Origin: CAZIAK01 sp964537035
GTDB taxonomy: Bacteria > Planctomycetota > B15-G4
Length of the DNA stretch: 64,000 nucleotides
Reading direction: 5' to 3'
NCBI GenBank assembly: GCA_964537035.1
Contig: CAZIAK010000022.1
Span: forward strand, 14,821-78,820
Positions within the stretch are counted from its first letter, which is position 1. Each line of letters opens with the position of its first letter. Positions 33,855 through 46,536 of this stretch are shown piece after piece. The notes beneath the pieces are model-generated. The model saw only the letters and a list, made by a program, of their open reading frames with translations, was not told the origin of the DNA and did not search any database. The position numbers were made by a program, and so were the translations under genes.

Positions 33855-36290
33855 ATGAGCAGGACGAGGCTGCTGCGGTGCCTTCTCTCCTCCCGATTGT
33901 CCTCTCCACTGGTTCTGCCCGTGCGCTGCGTCCCTTCGTGCCCCGAGTTCTTGCGTCCGTTGCTCTCCTTGTGTGGCCTGCCCCGGGCCTTGGCTGCGGC
34001 TCTGTTGGTGGTGGCACTTTCAGCGGGGGCCGCCCAGGCTCAGCTGACCGTGGTGCCCACGGACGTGCAGCAGCCCGGCACCCAGCCCAACGAGGTCATC
34101 GCCCTGCAGCCGTCCCAGGACTGCTTCGCCTGCCACGCCAACTACGACGGCGCGGTGGAGCCCGGTCGCAACTGGGAAGGCAGCATGATGGCCCACGCGT
34201 CCCGCGACCCGCTCTTCTGGGCGGCCACCGCCGTGGCTGAGCAGGACTTCGCTGGCTCTGCCGACCTGTGTCTGCGCTGCCACCTGGGCCGAGGCTGGGC
34301 CGACGGTCGCAGCACGCCCACCGATGGCTCGGCGTTCACTGACGCCGACGCGGACGGCGTGGCTTGCGATCTCTGTCACCGGCTCACCAACCCGGACGAG
34401 TCCGAGTGGTACGGCACGCAGAACCCGCCCTTCATCGCCAACGACGGGGGCGCGCCCAAGGAGGGCTATTACGGCGGCGGCATGTTCGCGCTCTGGGGCG
34501 ACCTGGCCAGCAAGCTCGGCCCGTACTCTGACGCCGCGTCGCCGCATCCCTCGTTTCAGTCGTTCTATCATCGGGACGCCAAGCTGTGCGGCACCTGTCA
34601 CGACGTCTCCAACCCTGTGGTCGGTGATCTGGCGCCCGGGCATGGCTCGTTTCAGCCCCTGGCCGCTGGCACGTTCAGCGGGACGGCGGGCACGCCGGTG
34701 GACACAAAGGCCGCGTTCAACAACCTGCCTGCGTCCTACGGCATCGTCGAGCGCACGTTCAGCGAGCACCAGGCCAGCGGCTTCGCGTCCCTGGAGGTGT
34801 CCAACTACGCGGGCCTGCCCGCCGAGCTACAGGCCGGCTCGATCGCCGACGCCTACGCCGCGGCCATCGCCGCCAACCCCTCGGGCAACCACAACGACGG
34901 CGAGGTGCGCACCTATACCTGTCAGACCTGCCACATGCCGCCGGTGACCGGCAAGGGCTGCGCCCTGAGCGGCGTGCCTACTCGCACCGACCTGCCCCTG
35001 CACGACCTGACCGGCGGCAACTACTGGGCGCCCGCCGCCATCGCCTGGCTCGACGCCAACAACGGACTGCAGCTCGGTGGCGGTCTGTCACTGCCGACCC
35101 TTGATGCCCTGACCGACGGCCAGGACCGGGCTCGCGACAATCTCGAAGCCGCCGCGTCGCTGGACGTGTACGGCGAGACCTTGCGCGTCGTGAACCTCAC
35201 CGGCCACAAGCTGATCAGCGGTTATCCCGAAGGTCGGCGCATGTGGTTGAACGTGCGCTGGTACGACGATCAGTCGGTCCTGCTGCGCGAAGACGGCGCT
35301 TACGGCTCGCTGGGCATCTCCCTGGCCGGGCAGCCGTCCACAGTTGACACCATCATCGATCTGGACGACCCCAACCTGGTGGTCTTCGCCGCCAAGCACG
35401 GGCTCAGCCAGGAGTGGGCGGTCAAGCTGATCTCCCTCGGCGCCGCGCCCACCTTGCCCCTCAGCTACGACCGCAGCTCCGGCGCCGTGACCAAGACCCT
35501 CGCCGACCTGGCAGCCGACGCCCCGGGCAGCAGCCACGAGAGCTTTCACTTCGTGCTCAACGACACGGTGCTGGGGGACAACCGCATCCCGCCCTACGGC
35601 CTGAACTACGACGACGCCCTGGCGCGCAACGCGGTGCCCACCCCGGCGACCCAGTACGGCAACCCGGGCCCGGGCGGTGGCTACCGTCACTGGGCCGAGG
35701 TCGAGTTGTCGCCTCCCGCCGGTGCGGACCACGCCGAGATCGACCTGCTCTACCAGCCCACCAGCTGGGAGTACATCGAGTTTCTGCTGCTGGCCAACAC
35801 CGGCGCCATCGCCAACCTGGCCAGCACGGGCTCCGACGTGACCGACGCCTGGTTCGCCACGGGCATGGCCGCGCCCCACGTCATGACCTCCACCACCTGG
35901 ACCGCTGGCGCGACCGTCTCGCCCTGGAGCGATCTGGGCAACGGCCTGGCCGGCGCCGCTGGCGAGCCTCGCTTGGTGGGCGCAGGCCCGGCCCTCGGCG
36001 ATCAGTCCGTGGCCGTCTCGTTGGAGAACGCCGCGCCCAACACCGCGGCGTTCCTGGTCATGGGTTTCTCCACGGCGTTCCTGCCCGCGAAGGGCGGCGT
36101 CTTGGTACCGTCGTTCGACGTGCTGTTCTCCGGTCTGCCCATCAACGCTGCGGGATCCCTCTCGGTCGTCTTCCCCTGGCCGAACACCGTGCCCTCTGGT
36201 GCTCCCGTGGTCATGCAGTACTGGGTGCCCGACGCAGGCGCTCCCGTGGGCTTCGCCGCCAGCAACGGCCTGCAGGTGGTGACCCCCTGA
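33855..36290 (+). CDS. Secreted pentaheme cytochrome c with planctomycete-type C-terminal tail domain
   Basis: 811 residues from ATG 33855 (ATG 33819 in frame is less likely). The N-terminus is long and Arg/Cys/Leu-rich, and the hydrophobic stretch ending 'AGAAQAQ' reads as a signal peptide. Five CxxCH heme-binding motifs start at Cys90 (CFACH), Cys139 (CLRCH), Cys171 (CDLCH), Cys245 (CGTCH) and Cys356 (CQTCH), so it should be a periplasmic or outer-surface electron carrier or oxidoreductase. Residues 400-690 form a beta-rich region without known motifs. Residues 690-811, from 'SDLGNGLAGAAG' to 'ASNGLQVVTP', match the tail of the first gene in the window. The electron partner is unknown. The methyltransferase gene follows after 14 bases. 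Confidence 0.88.
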   Translation: MSRTRLLRCLLSSRLSSPLVLPVRCVPSCPEFLRPLLSLCGLPRALAAALLVVALSAGAAQAQLTVVPTDVQQPGTQPNEVIALQPSQDCFACHANYDGAVEPGRNWEGSMMAHASRDPLFWAATAVAEQDFAGSADLCLRCHLGRGWADGRSTPTDGSAFTDADADGVACDLCHRLTNPDESEWYGTQNPPFIANDGGAPKEGYYGGGMFALWGDLASKLGPYSDAASPHPSFQSFYHRDAKLCGTCHDVSNPVVGDLAPGHGSFQPLAAGTFSGTAGTPVDTKAAFNNLPASYGIVERTFSEHQASGFASLEVSNYAGLPAELQAGSIADAYAAAIAANPSGNHNDGEVRTYTCQTCHMPPVTGKGCALSGVPTRTDLPLHDLTGGNYWAPAAIAWLDANNGLQLGGGLSLPTLDALTDGQDRARDNLEAAASLDVYGETLRVVNLTGHKLISGYPEGRRMWLNVRWYDDQSVLLREDGAYGSLGISLAGQPSTVDTIIDLDDPNLVVFAAKHGLSQEWAVKLISLGAAPTLPLSYDRSSGAVTKTLADLAADAPGSSHESFHFVLNDTVLGDNRIPPYGLNYDDALARNAVPTPATQYGNPGPGGGYRHWAEVELSPPAGADHAEIDLLYQPTSWEYIEFLLLANTGAIANLASTGSDVTDAWFATGMAAPHVMTSTTWTAGATVSPWSDLGNGLAGAAGEPRLVGAGPALGDQSVAVSLENAAPNTAAFLVMGFSTAFLPAKGGVLVPSFDVLFSGLPINAAGSLSVVFPWPNTVPSGAPVVMQYWVPDAGAPVGFAASNGLQVVTP

Positions 36291-36304
36291 GTCTCACCGA
36301 GCGC

Positions 36305-36982
36305 ATGGATCTGCCCGACTGGTTGGCCGGGACAGACATCTATCTCATCGATCAGATCCTGCGCGGTCGGCTCGACAGCTGTACGTCCGTGCTCGACGCG
36401 GGCTGCGGCAAGGCCCGCAATCTGATCGGCCTGGCCCGAGCGGGCCTGGACGCGCGCGCGGTCGACCGCGACGAGGCGAGAGTGGCAGAGGCAAGAGCAG
36501 CCCTGGCGGCCGCAGGTTGGCGCGATGTGGACGGCGCGGTCCAGGTGGCTGAAGTCGACGCCCTGCCCTTCGCGGACGACAGCTTCGATGTGGTGATCTG
36601 CAGCGCCGTGCTGCACTTCGCCCGGGACACCGCGCACTTCGACGCCATGGTCGACGAGCTGTGGCGGGTGCTGGCGCCGGACGGGTTGTTGTTCACGCGC
36701 CTGGCGTCGAGCATCGGGCTGGAAGGGCGCATCGAGATCGTCGATGACGGTGGTGACGGCGCCGAGGTGGTGGGCGACCGCGCTGGCGATGATGTGGCCC
36801 CTGGCTGCCGCCGTTACCGACTCCCCGACGGCAGCGACCGCTACCTGGTCAACGAAGCCTCTTTGCTGGCGACCACTGAGCGTCTGGGGGGCACGTTGGC
36901 CGACCCGATCAAGACCACCAACGTCCAGGGTCAGCGCTGCATGACGACCTGGTGCGTACAGCTGACACGTCCAGCGATCTAG
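36305..36982 (+). CDS. Class I SAM-dependent methyltransferase (Methyltransf_11-like)
   Basis: 225 residues from ATG 36305. Motif I 'VLDAGCGKARN' (about 31-41) binds SAM, the acidic end of the next strand is 'ARAVDRDE', and 'LPFADDSFDVVICSAVLHF' is the UbiE-like post-II region. It should be cytoplasmic. The substrate cannot be told; small-molecule or quinone-like targets are common for this group. It lies 14 bases behind the cytochrome gene and may be co-transcribed. The stop codon lies inside the left arm of the 136-base palindrome. Confidence 0.85.
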   Translation: MDLPDWLAGTDIYLIDQILRGRLDSCTSVLDAGCGKARNLIGLARAGLDARAVDRDEARVAEARAALAAAGWRDVDGAVQVAEVDALPFADDSFDVVICSAVLHFARDTAHFDAMVDELWRVLAPDGLLFTRLASSIGLEGRIEIVDDGGDGAEVVGDRAGDDVAPGCRRYRLPDGSDRYLVNEASLLATTERLGGTLADPIKTTNVQGQRCMTTWCVQLTRPAI

Positions 36983-37114
36983 CCCGGACTCTTCATGAAC
37001 ATCTGCTGCGAACGCGGATGGACCTTCGTGGACAGCGTTGGAGCCGACGCTCCGCCTTGCCACAAAGGCCCATCCCCGTTCTCGCGACGATGTTCATGAA
37101 GAAGACCGGGCTAG
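36979..37114. repeat. Imperfect 136-base palindrome
   Basis: The ends CTAGCCCGG and CCGGGCTAG are inverted, and inside them TTCATGAACATC pairs with GATGTTCATGAA. Pairing continues imperfectly towards the centre (GGATGG/CCATCC region). It may be a mobile-element remnant (MITE-like) or a strong bidirectional hairpin terminator. There is no transposase and no second copy in this window. Confidence 0.75.
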
Positions 37115-37203
37115 AAGACTGATCAGGGTGGCGTCACGGGCGGCTGCCCTGCCGTGGGGGGGTGCCGGCAGGAAGGGGCCTGACCGCGAACAGATGCGGC
37201 AGC

Positions 37204-37212
37204 TGCTAGGAT
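37204..37212 (+). promoter_or_regulatory. Extended -10 promoter (TGCTAGGAT)
   Basis: TGC followed by TAGGAT, 33 bases before ATG 37246. It is the same element as upstream of pepM (one base different) at the same distance from the start codon. No clear -35. Confidence 0.45.
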
Positions 37213-37245
37213 GCCCACCCTCTCCAGCCCACGCCGACGCCTTCG

Positions 37246-39015
37246 ATGAACGACCCGCACCCAGTATCCGCCCCCGCACAAGGCGCTCACGAGGCAGCTG
37301 CGTCCCCGTCCATTTCGCCGTCCGTCTCACGCCCCTGGCTCGCCGCCCTGTTCTTCCTCGTGGCCACGGTCTTCATGACCTGGCCTCTGGCCGTCGCTCC
37401 CGGCGACCAGTACACGGGCCGGCAGGACTTCTACCTCAACCTGTGGATCCTCGACTGGGTGGCCCAGGCCGTCACCACGCCGGGCCTGGAGATCTTCCAT
37501 AGCGAGCAGATCTTCTTCCCCGTGGGCGTGGGGCTCGAGACCCAGCCGCTGTCGCTGGTGCAGACCATTCCGGCCATCCCCCTGACCTTGGCTTTTGGGC
37601 CCATGGTGGCCTTCAACCTGCTGGCGCTCTTCGGCTTCTGGTTCGCGGGTTGGGTGGCCAGCCTCTGGGTCACGTCGCTCACCGGCGATCACGTCGCGGG
37701 GCTGCTGGGGGGCTCGCTGTTCACCTTCTCGGTCTACCACTACACCTACCTGCCCCAGATGGGCATGGCCATGATCGGCTTCTTGCCTCTGTTCATGCTC
37801 GCTGACCTGGCCTTCACCCGGCGACCCACCATGGGCCGGGCGATCTGCTCGGGGATGGCCCTGGCGGTGGTGGGCATGGGCGCCTGGTACTACGGCATCA
37901 TCGCGGGCATCACCGCGGCGGCGCTCTCCGGGCGACGAGTGATCGGCGCGCTGCGGGAGAAGCAGCCGAAACGCCTGCGCTCCGAGGGCGTCTTCTGGCT
38001 CGCCTGTCTCGCCACCATGGCGCCGGTGGTGCTGCGCATGTTGCCGGCCTACACGGGCGACACGAACCCCTCGGGGGAGACCGAATACGCGGGCATGGGC
38101 TTCGTCATGGACCACCTCAAGGCGACCCAGGCCACCATGGGCATCTGGTCGTTCGCGGGGATCGTCGGGCTGGTGTTCGCCTGTCTGGGCTGCCGACCGT
38201 TCAAGGCCCGCTGGGGTCTGGTGCTCATGGCCCTGGGCTATTTCGCCCTCTCGGCGGGCAGCACGCTTAGCGTCGGCGACACCGATGTGGGCATGCCTTA
38301 CGCGTGGTTGCAGCACCTGCCCGTGGTCTCCACCGTGCGCTACCCGGACCGCTTCTTCATCCTGGCCCAGCTGGCCCTGGCTGCCCTCGCCGGCTTCGGT
38401 CTGGCTCGGCTCCGTGTGCGCTGGCGCCTGAAGCCCGCCGTCCTGGGACTGATCTTGCTGCTGCCCCTGGCCGAGGTCTGGCCCGGGCCCTTGCCGTCCG
38501 TACCAGACACCGGCTCGATCCCCGTTCCTGAGTCTTCGGCAGGCGACGAGGGCGCGGTGGTGACCGTGCCGACGACCTATCGCAACCTGGATGGCGAGGT
38601 GCTCTACCACCAGACCCACCACGGTCGCGCCGTGGCCGGTGGCTACGTGACCCGCCGCGATCGCCAGCTCACCAACCGCATCTCCAGGACCGAAACCCTG
38701 GGCGTGTTCGCCGAGCGCAGGCCGTTGACCCTGCCCAAGAAGCTGCCCAAGAAGCTGGCCGAGTCTGGCGTGAGCTGGGTGTACGTGCAGCGCAGTCAAT
38801 GGGTCGACGGCGCGCCCACGGACCCGCTGTCGATCAAGGGGCCGTTCGCTCTCGGGGCCGCCACGTATCTGCGCCAGCGCTACTTCCCCCGCTACAAGGC
38901 CAGCCGTGTCCTGGCTGACGACGCCCCACTGTGGGAGGCGGCTCTCGACGAGGCGCTCGGCGAACCGGTGGCCACAGGCCCGCGCTTTGCGCTCTACAAG
39001 GTGACAGCGCCTTGA
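37246..39015 (+). CDS. Multipass membrane protein, GT-C/YfhO-like, function unknown
   Basis: 589 residues. A Pro/Ser-rich N-terminus of about 28 residues is followed by 10-11 predicted membrane helices up to about residue 410, and then a soluble C-terminal domain of 170 residues. The first external loop contains 'GRQDFYLNLWILDW', and 'TVRYPDRFFILAQLALA' is typical of planctomycete and other GT-C-like membrane proteins related to YfhO. A lipid-linked glycosyltransferase role is plausible but no catalytic motif can be confirmed. The next gene, an alkaline-phosphatase-superfamily enzyme, is coupled through a TTGA overlap, repeating the pairing seen in the SHWG operon. Confidence 0.65.
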   Translation: MNDPHPVSAPAQGAHEAAASPSISPSVSRPWLAALFFLVATVFMTWPLAVAPGDQYTGRQDFYLNLWILDWVAQAVTTPGLEIFHSEQIFFPVGVGLETQPLSLVQTIPAIPLTLAFGPMVAFNLLALFGFWFAGWVASLWVTSLTGDHVAGLLGGSLFTFSVYHYTYLPQMGMAMIGFLPLFMLADLAFTRRPTMGRAICSGMALAVVGMGAWYYGIIAGITAAALSGRRVIGALREKQPKRLRSEGVFWLACLATMAPVVLRMLPAYTGDTNPSGETEYAGMGFVMDHLKATQATMGIWSFAGIVGLVFACLGCRPFKARWGLVLMALGYFALSAGSTLSVGDTDVGMPYAWLQHLPVVSTVRYPDRFFILAQLALAALAGFGLARLRVRWRLKPAVLGLILLLPLAEVWPGPLPSVPDTGSIPVPESSAGDEGAVVTVPTTYRNLDGEVLYHQTHHGRAVAGGYVTRRDRQLTNRISRTETLGVFAERRPLTLPKKLPKKLAESGVSWVYVQRSQWVDGAPTDPLSIKGPFALGAATYLRQRYFPRYKASRVLADDAPLWEAALDEALGEPVATGPRFALYKVTAP

Positions 39016-40859
39016 GCAGCGTCGTGAGCCGTGCAGCGTCTTCGAGCGGGTCGGCCGACAACAGCTCGCGACGTCCTGGCCCGACCCGCTTTGGGCTGAT
39101 CGGGGCGCTGGTGCGGGGAGTCGTTGCAGGCATGGCCCTGTTCGCAGGGTTGACCGTCCTCGATGGCGCCTGGGAGGTGACCGCCCGCGACGGTTACCCC
39201 GAGCAGGGCCTGTATTGGCTGGCGTTCAATGATGTGCTCGACCGGGCCCTGTTGGGTCTGTGGGTTGGTGGCGCAGCGGGATTGTTGGGCGTCTTGCCCT
39301 GCCTGGCTTTGCTGCGCGGCATGCCCCGGCGCCTCTGGCCCGTGTTGTTGACGTCGTTGCTGCTGGCGGTCGCGGGCGGCCTGGGCATGGCCCTGTTCGT
39401 GGACGCTGGATCGTGGCCTGCCCTGCTCGCGGGCGCGGGGTCGCTGTCTCCCGCGGTCTTGGGCTTTGCTCTGGTGCTGCTGCCCGCCGCCGTGCTCAAG
39501 TCTGCGACGCGACCTGGCCTCGGCGAGTGGGTCAGCTGGCTGATGGTGTTCACTCTCGCAGCCGCGGCGTTGGCCCGCCCGGCCATGGCGCCGGCCCCCG
39601 CCGGACCGAACCTGTTGCTGGTGAGCGTGGACACCCTGCGGGCGGACCGCCTGGGCTGCTACGGCTACGCTCCCGCCCTGACACCGACCATCGACCGCCT
39701 GGCCAGCGAAGGCACGCTCTACGAGACGGTCATCGCCGCAGCGCCGGTCACCCTGCCTGCCACCGCCACGCTCATGACCGGCCTCGACCCGGTGCACCAC
39801 GGCGTGCGCTACAACGGCTTCTACAACCTCGACCGCGCGCACCTGACCCTGGCCGAGCTGCTCTCCAACGGCGGCTGGGACACCGCCGCCGTGGTGAGCA
39901 ACTACGCTCTCGACGGGCGCTTCGGCATCGGCCAGGGCTTCACCGTCTTCGAAGACGAGATGACCGTCTATCGGGACGGCACCAAGCGGGCCAAGCGAGG
40001 CGCGAAGGGTGCCAAGGGCACGAAGGGCAAGGGCGACAAGGAAGCCTCCTGGTGGACCCAGCACCTGAAGGAGCACCCGTCCCAGCGCCTCGCCGACGAG
40101 GTCACCGACGAGGCCCTGGGCTGGCTGGCGTCCCGCGACGCCTCGCCGTTCTTCCTCTGGGTGCACTACATGGACCCACACGGTCCGCACCGTCCTCCCG
40201 CTGGTCTGGGCGATGTGGCCAGCCCCTACGACGGCGAGGTGACCTTTGTCGACAACGAGCTGGCTCGGCTGCTCGCGGGCCTCCCTGCGGACCGGCCCAC
40301 GCTCATCGCCTTCGTGGCCGACCACGGTGAGAGTCTGGGGGAGCACGGCGCCGACGGCCACGTGCGCCATCTCTACGAGCAGACTCTGCGGGTGCCCTTC
40401 GTGCTGCACCTGCCCGGGCAGATCGAGGCCGGACGGCGGGTGCAGTCACCCCTCGCCGGTCGGGACGTGGCGGGGGAGATCTTGTCAGCCATGGGGCTCG
40501 CGCCGTCAGGGGGACCGCTGGCACCGACCAAGCCGTCCGCCTCCTGGTGGACCGTGGCCGAGACCTGGTACCCGCACTTCAACAAGGACGAGGCCATCCA
40601 CGCTTGCGTGCGTGACGCCCGCTACAAGTACGTGGACCTGGGCGCCGACGGCGAGCAGCTCTTTGATCTCGCCGACGACCCGGGCGAGCTGCGCGACCTG
40701 TCCGCTGAACGACCAGACGCCCTCACCGGTTGGCGAGAGCGTCTGAAGTCTGTGCTCGGCGAGCGTCCTGCCGAGTCAGGGGGCGCGGTGGGAGAGCTCG
40801 ACGACGAGAGCCGCCGCGTGCTCGAAGAGCTGGGCTATCTGGGCACGGACGAAGGCTAG
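39012..40859 (+). CDS. Membrane alkaline-phosphatase-superfamily (sulfatase-like) enzyme
   Basis: 615 residues from TTG 39012, which overlaps the previous stop as TTGA; GTG 39024 is the alternative. Four or five membrane helices (about 35-190) precede the catalytic domain. It has 'LLVSVDTLRADRLGCYG', 'APVTLPATATLMTG' with Thr247 at the nucleophile position, 'HYMDPHGPHRP' and 'VADHGESLGEHG', and ends 'EELGYLGTDEG'. A Lys/Gly-rich low-complexity loop (about 325-345) is an insertion. With Thr in place of Cys or Ser, sulfatase activity is doubtful; hydrolysis or transfer of a phosphate or phosphonate ester on the outer side of the membrane is more likely. It ends a two-gene unit. Confidence 0.82.
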   Translation: MSSVVSRAASSSGSADNSSRRPGPTRFGLIGALVRGVVAGMALFAGLTVLDGAWEVTARDGYPEQGLYWLAFNDVLDRALLGLWVGGAAGLLGVLPCLALLRGMPRRLWPVLLTSLLLAVAGGLGMALFVDAGSWPALLAGAGSLSPAVLGFALVLLPAAVLKSATRPGLGEWVSWLMVFTLAAAALARPAMAPAPAGPNLLLVSVDTLRADRLGCYGYAPALTPTIDRLASEGTLYETVIAAAPVTLPATATLMTGLDPVHHGVRYNGFYNLDRAHLTLAELLSNGGWDTAAVVSNYALDGRFGIGQGFTVFEDEMTVYRDGTKRAKRGAKGAKGTKGKGDKEASWWTQHLKEHPSQRLADEVTDEALGWLASRDASPFFLWVHYMDPHGPHRPPAGLGDVASPYDGEVTFVDNELARLLAGLPADRPTLIAFVADHGESLGEHGADGHVRHLYEQTLRVPFVLHLPGQIEAGRRVQSPLAGRDVAGEILSAMGLAPSGGPLAPTKPSASWWTVAETWYPHFNKDEAIHACVRDARYKYVDLGADGEQLFDLADDPGELRDLSAERPDALTGWRERLKSVLGERPAESGGAVGELDDESRRVLEELGYLGTDEG

Positions 40860-40926
40860 CGTGACGGGCACCGGGCGCTGCACTCGAAGCGCTGCGCCCG
40901 GGCCACAGCCTGCTGAACGTCTGCCC

Positions 40927-41418
40927 TCAGAGCACCTTTACGCCTGCAGCCATGAGACCGTAGCCGGGCTGGTCTTCGGTGATGGCGGCGGCTTCGTCGA
41001 GACGGCCAGCGTCTTCGAGGTAGTGCTTGGCTTCGTCCATGGGCACGACCTGCACGGAGAACACGCCCTCGGCCACGATGGTGGATCCGGCCAGGTCCTT
41101 GGGCACGAAGTAGGCGTAGTCGAGGAACTTGATGCGCATGGTGCGGTCTCCGTCAGCGAGGACCATCCAGCAGCCCTTCGACTGGCAGACTTCGACCACT
41201 TCGCCTTGCACCACCACGGTGTTGCCGTCGTGCAGGGCTGAGTCATCGAGCAGCTCGACCAGGGTCAGAGGTGTGGATCCGGAGACCTCTGCGCCGTAGC
41301 TGGCCCCGCCGTCAGCGCAGCAGGTGTCATCGCCTCCCTCGGTGCATTCGTCGGTGGAGCAGCAGGCGGACAGGGCGAGGCTCAGGGTGCAGCAGGCCAT
41401 GACAGACAGGAACTTCAT
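40927..41418 (-). CDS. DUF4920 family lipoprotein
   Basis: 163 residues from ATG 41418. A short signal with lipobox LSAC places the mature protein on the membrane outside the cytoplasm; the N-terminal 20 mature residues are rich in Cys and acidic residues. The remainder has the DUF4920 core: 'TLVELLDD', 'VVVQGEVVEVCQSKGCWMVL', then 'RIKFLDYAYFVPKDLAGS'. This OB-like family has no known biochemical role; the conserved Cys pair in the core could bind metal or take part in redox. It lies 8 bases after the dihydroorotate-dehydrogenase-like gene and is probably the third gene of the nifJ unit. The neighbouring plus-strand gene is convergent. Confidence 0.82.
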   Translation of the reverse strand: MKFLSVMACCTLSLALSACCSTDECTEGGDDTCCADGGASYGAEVSGSTPLTLVELLDDSALHDGNTVVVQGEVVEVCQSKGCWMVLADGDRTMRIKFLDYAYFVPKDLAGSTIVAEGVFSVQVVPMDEAKHYLEDAGRLDEAAAITEDQPGYGLMAAGVKVL

Positions 41419-41426
41419 GGGGGTTC

Positions 41427-42448
41427 TCAAGAAGAAAGGGGGCCGGGCATGGTGCCGTGCCAACTGGACAGCACCTCAAGATAGTTGGCGCGTTGGTACG
41501 CGCTGGGATCGGGACAGCGTTTGAGATTCATGCAGCCGCGCATGGAGTTGAGCGAAGCGTACTCGTGCTCCTCCAGCCAACGGGAGAGGCCTCGGCGCAT
41601 GGTGATGATGTGCTCGGGGCCGCCGGCGAGCAAGGACGACACCATCTGGATGGCGTGGGCGCCGCACATCACGGCCTTGACCGCGTCGATGACCCGATGC
41701 ACTCCTCCGGTGATGGCCAGGGAGAGCTTCCGCTGGGTCGACAAGACGGCGAGCCAGCGCAGGCGCAACAACAGCTCGGTGGAGCTGCTGGGCACGAGCG
41801 TGCGGGTGACCTCGAGTTCTTCGGGGTCGATGTCTGGCAGGAAGAAGCGGTTGAAGATCACCAGCCCGTCCACGCCAGCCTCTTCGAGTTGAGCGGCGAA
41901 GTTCGGCAGGGACGAATAGAATGGCGAGAGCTTCACCGAAAGGGGAATGGACAGGCTGGACCGCACCTCTTCGATCATGGAGAGGGTGCGCCCCTGCACC
42001 ATCACGCCGGTCTCGTTGGGGTCGATGGTGAGCTCGTAGACGTTCAGCTCAAGGGCGTCGGCGCCGGCCTCTTGCAGTTGCTTGGCGTAGCGCAACCAGC
42101 CCCCGGGGGAGGTGCCGTTGAGCGAGGCGACCACCGGCACGGTGACCGCCTGCTTGACCGCGGCCAGGGCCTCCAGCTGATCCTCCGGGCCGAAGCTCAG
42201 ATCGTCGCGCATGGGTTGGTACGACGAGGCCTCGGCGAAGGCGTCCCCGTGCATCTCGTGGTGCCGTAGGGCGCCCCGCTCTTCTCGCAGCACGGCCTCT
42301 TCAAAGAGGGACGGCATGACGATGGCCGCCACCCCTGAGTCGACAAGGCGACGCACCATGTCGAGATCACGAGCGAGTGGCGAGGCGCCGCAGACGAAGG
42401 GGTTGGGGAGCTTCAGGCCCAGCCAGGTGGTGCTCAGATCGGGAGCGC

Positions 42449-42452
<4 letters not shown>
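41427..42452 (-). CDS. Dihydroorotate-dehydrogenase-like flavoprotein
   Basis: 341 residues, a TIM barrel starting 'LSTTWLGLKLPNPFVCGASPL'. FMN-binding elements are 'VVASLNGTSPGGW', 'ADALELNVYEL' with the conserved Asn, 'IPLSVKLSPFYSSL', and 'LAITGGVHRVIDAVKAVMCGA'. The C-terminus contains 'MRGCMNLKRC'. It belongs to the group of PyrD-like proteins usually encoded beside pyruvate:ferredoxin oxidoreductase, as here, where it overlaps nifJ by four bases. A true role in pyrimidine synthesis is doubtful; it more likely serves another flavin-dependent redox reaction linked to ferredoxin. Cytoplasmic. Confidence 0.85.
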
Positions 42453-46120
<3,668 letters not shown>

Positions 46121-46524
46121 GGACGCTCTCCAAAGTGCCTTGCGAGCGTCGGTACAACGATCGGCGCATGGCCTGCTGGCACCTGTGCGATCACAGCACC
46201 GCAGGGTCATTTGGTCCATGGGCCGCTGTGCGTAGAGACAGCGAGCCGGGCGCGGCGCTCTCCGCAGGGGCTGCCAGGCACCCACCGCGGCCGCGCCGGT
46301 GCTGCAGGTTCAGCAGCCCGGAGAGTGGGGTGGCCACGGACGTCGAAGGGCCTGACCAGCCAGGGAGGGGTGATCTCGACCCTGAAAAGCTCTCGGGCAC
46401 AAGGCGACATCTGACGCATGGGGTTTCATTCATGCGCATGAGCAGGCCCGCTGGCTACCTTGGCAGGGTCGGCCGTGTTGAGCGAATGAGTAGCACAAGT
46501 GCTTTCTCTCGAGTAACTTCTGTA

Positions 46525-46530
46525 TATGAT
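46525..46530 (+). promoter_or_regulatory. Possible -10 (TATGAT) for the candidate RNA
   Basis: TATGAT in an AT-rich pocket, with a TG two bases upstream of TATATGAT. The -35 region is poor. Transcription would begin near 46537. Confidence 0.35.
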
Positions 46531-46536
46531 CTAGGC

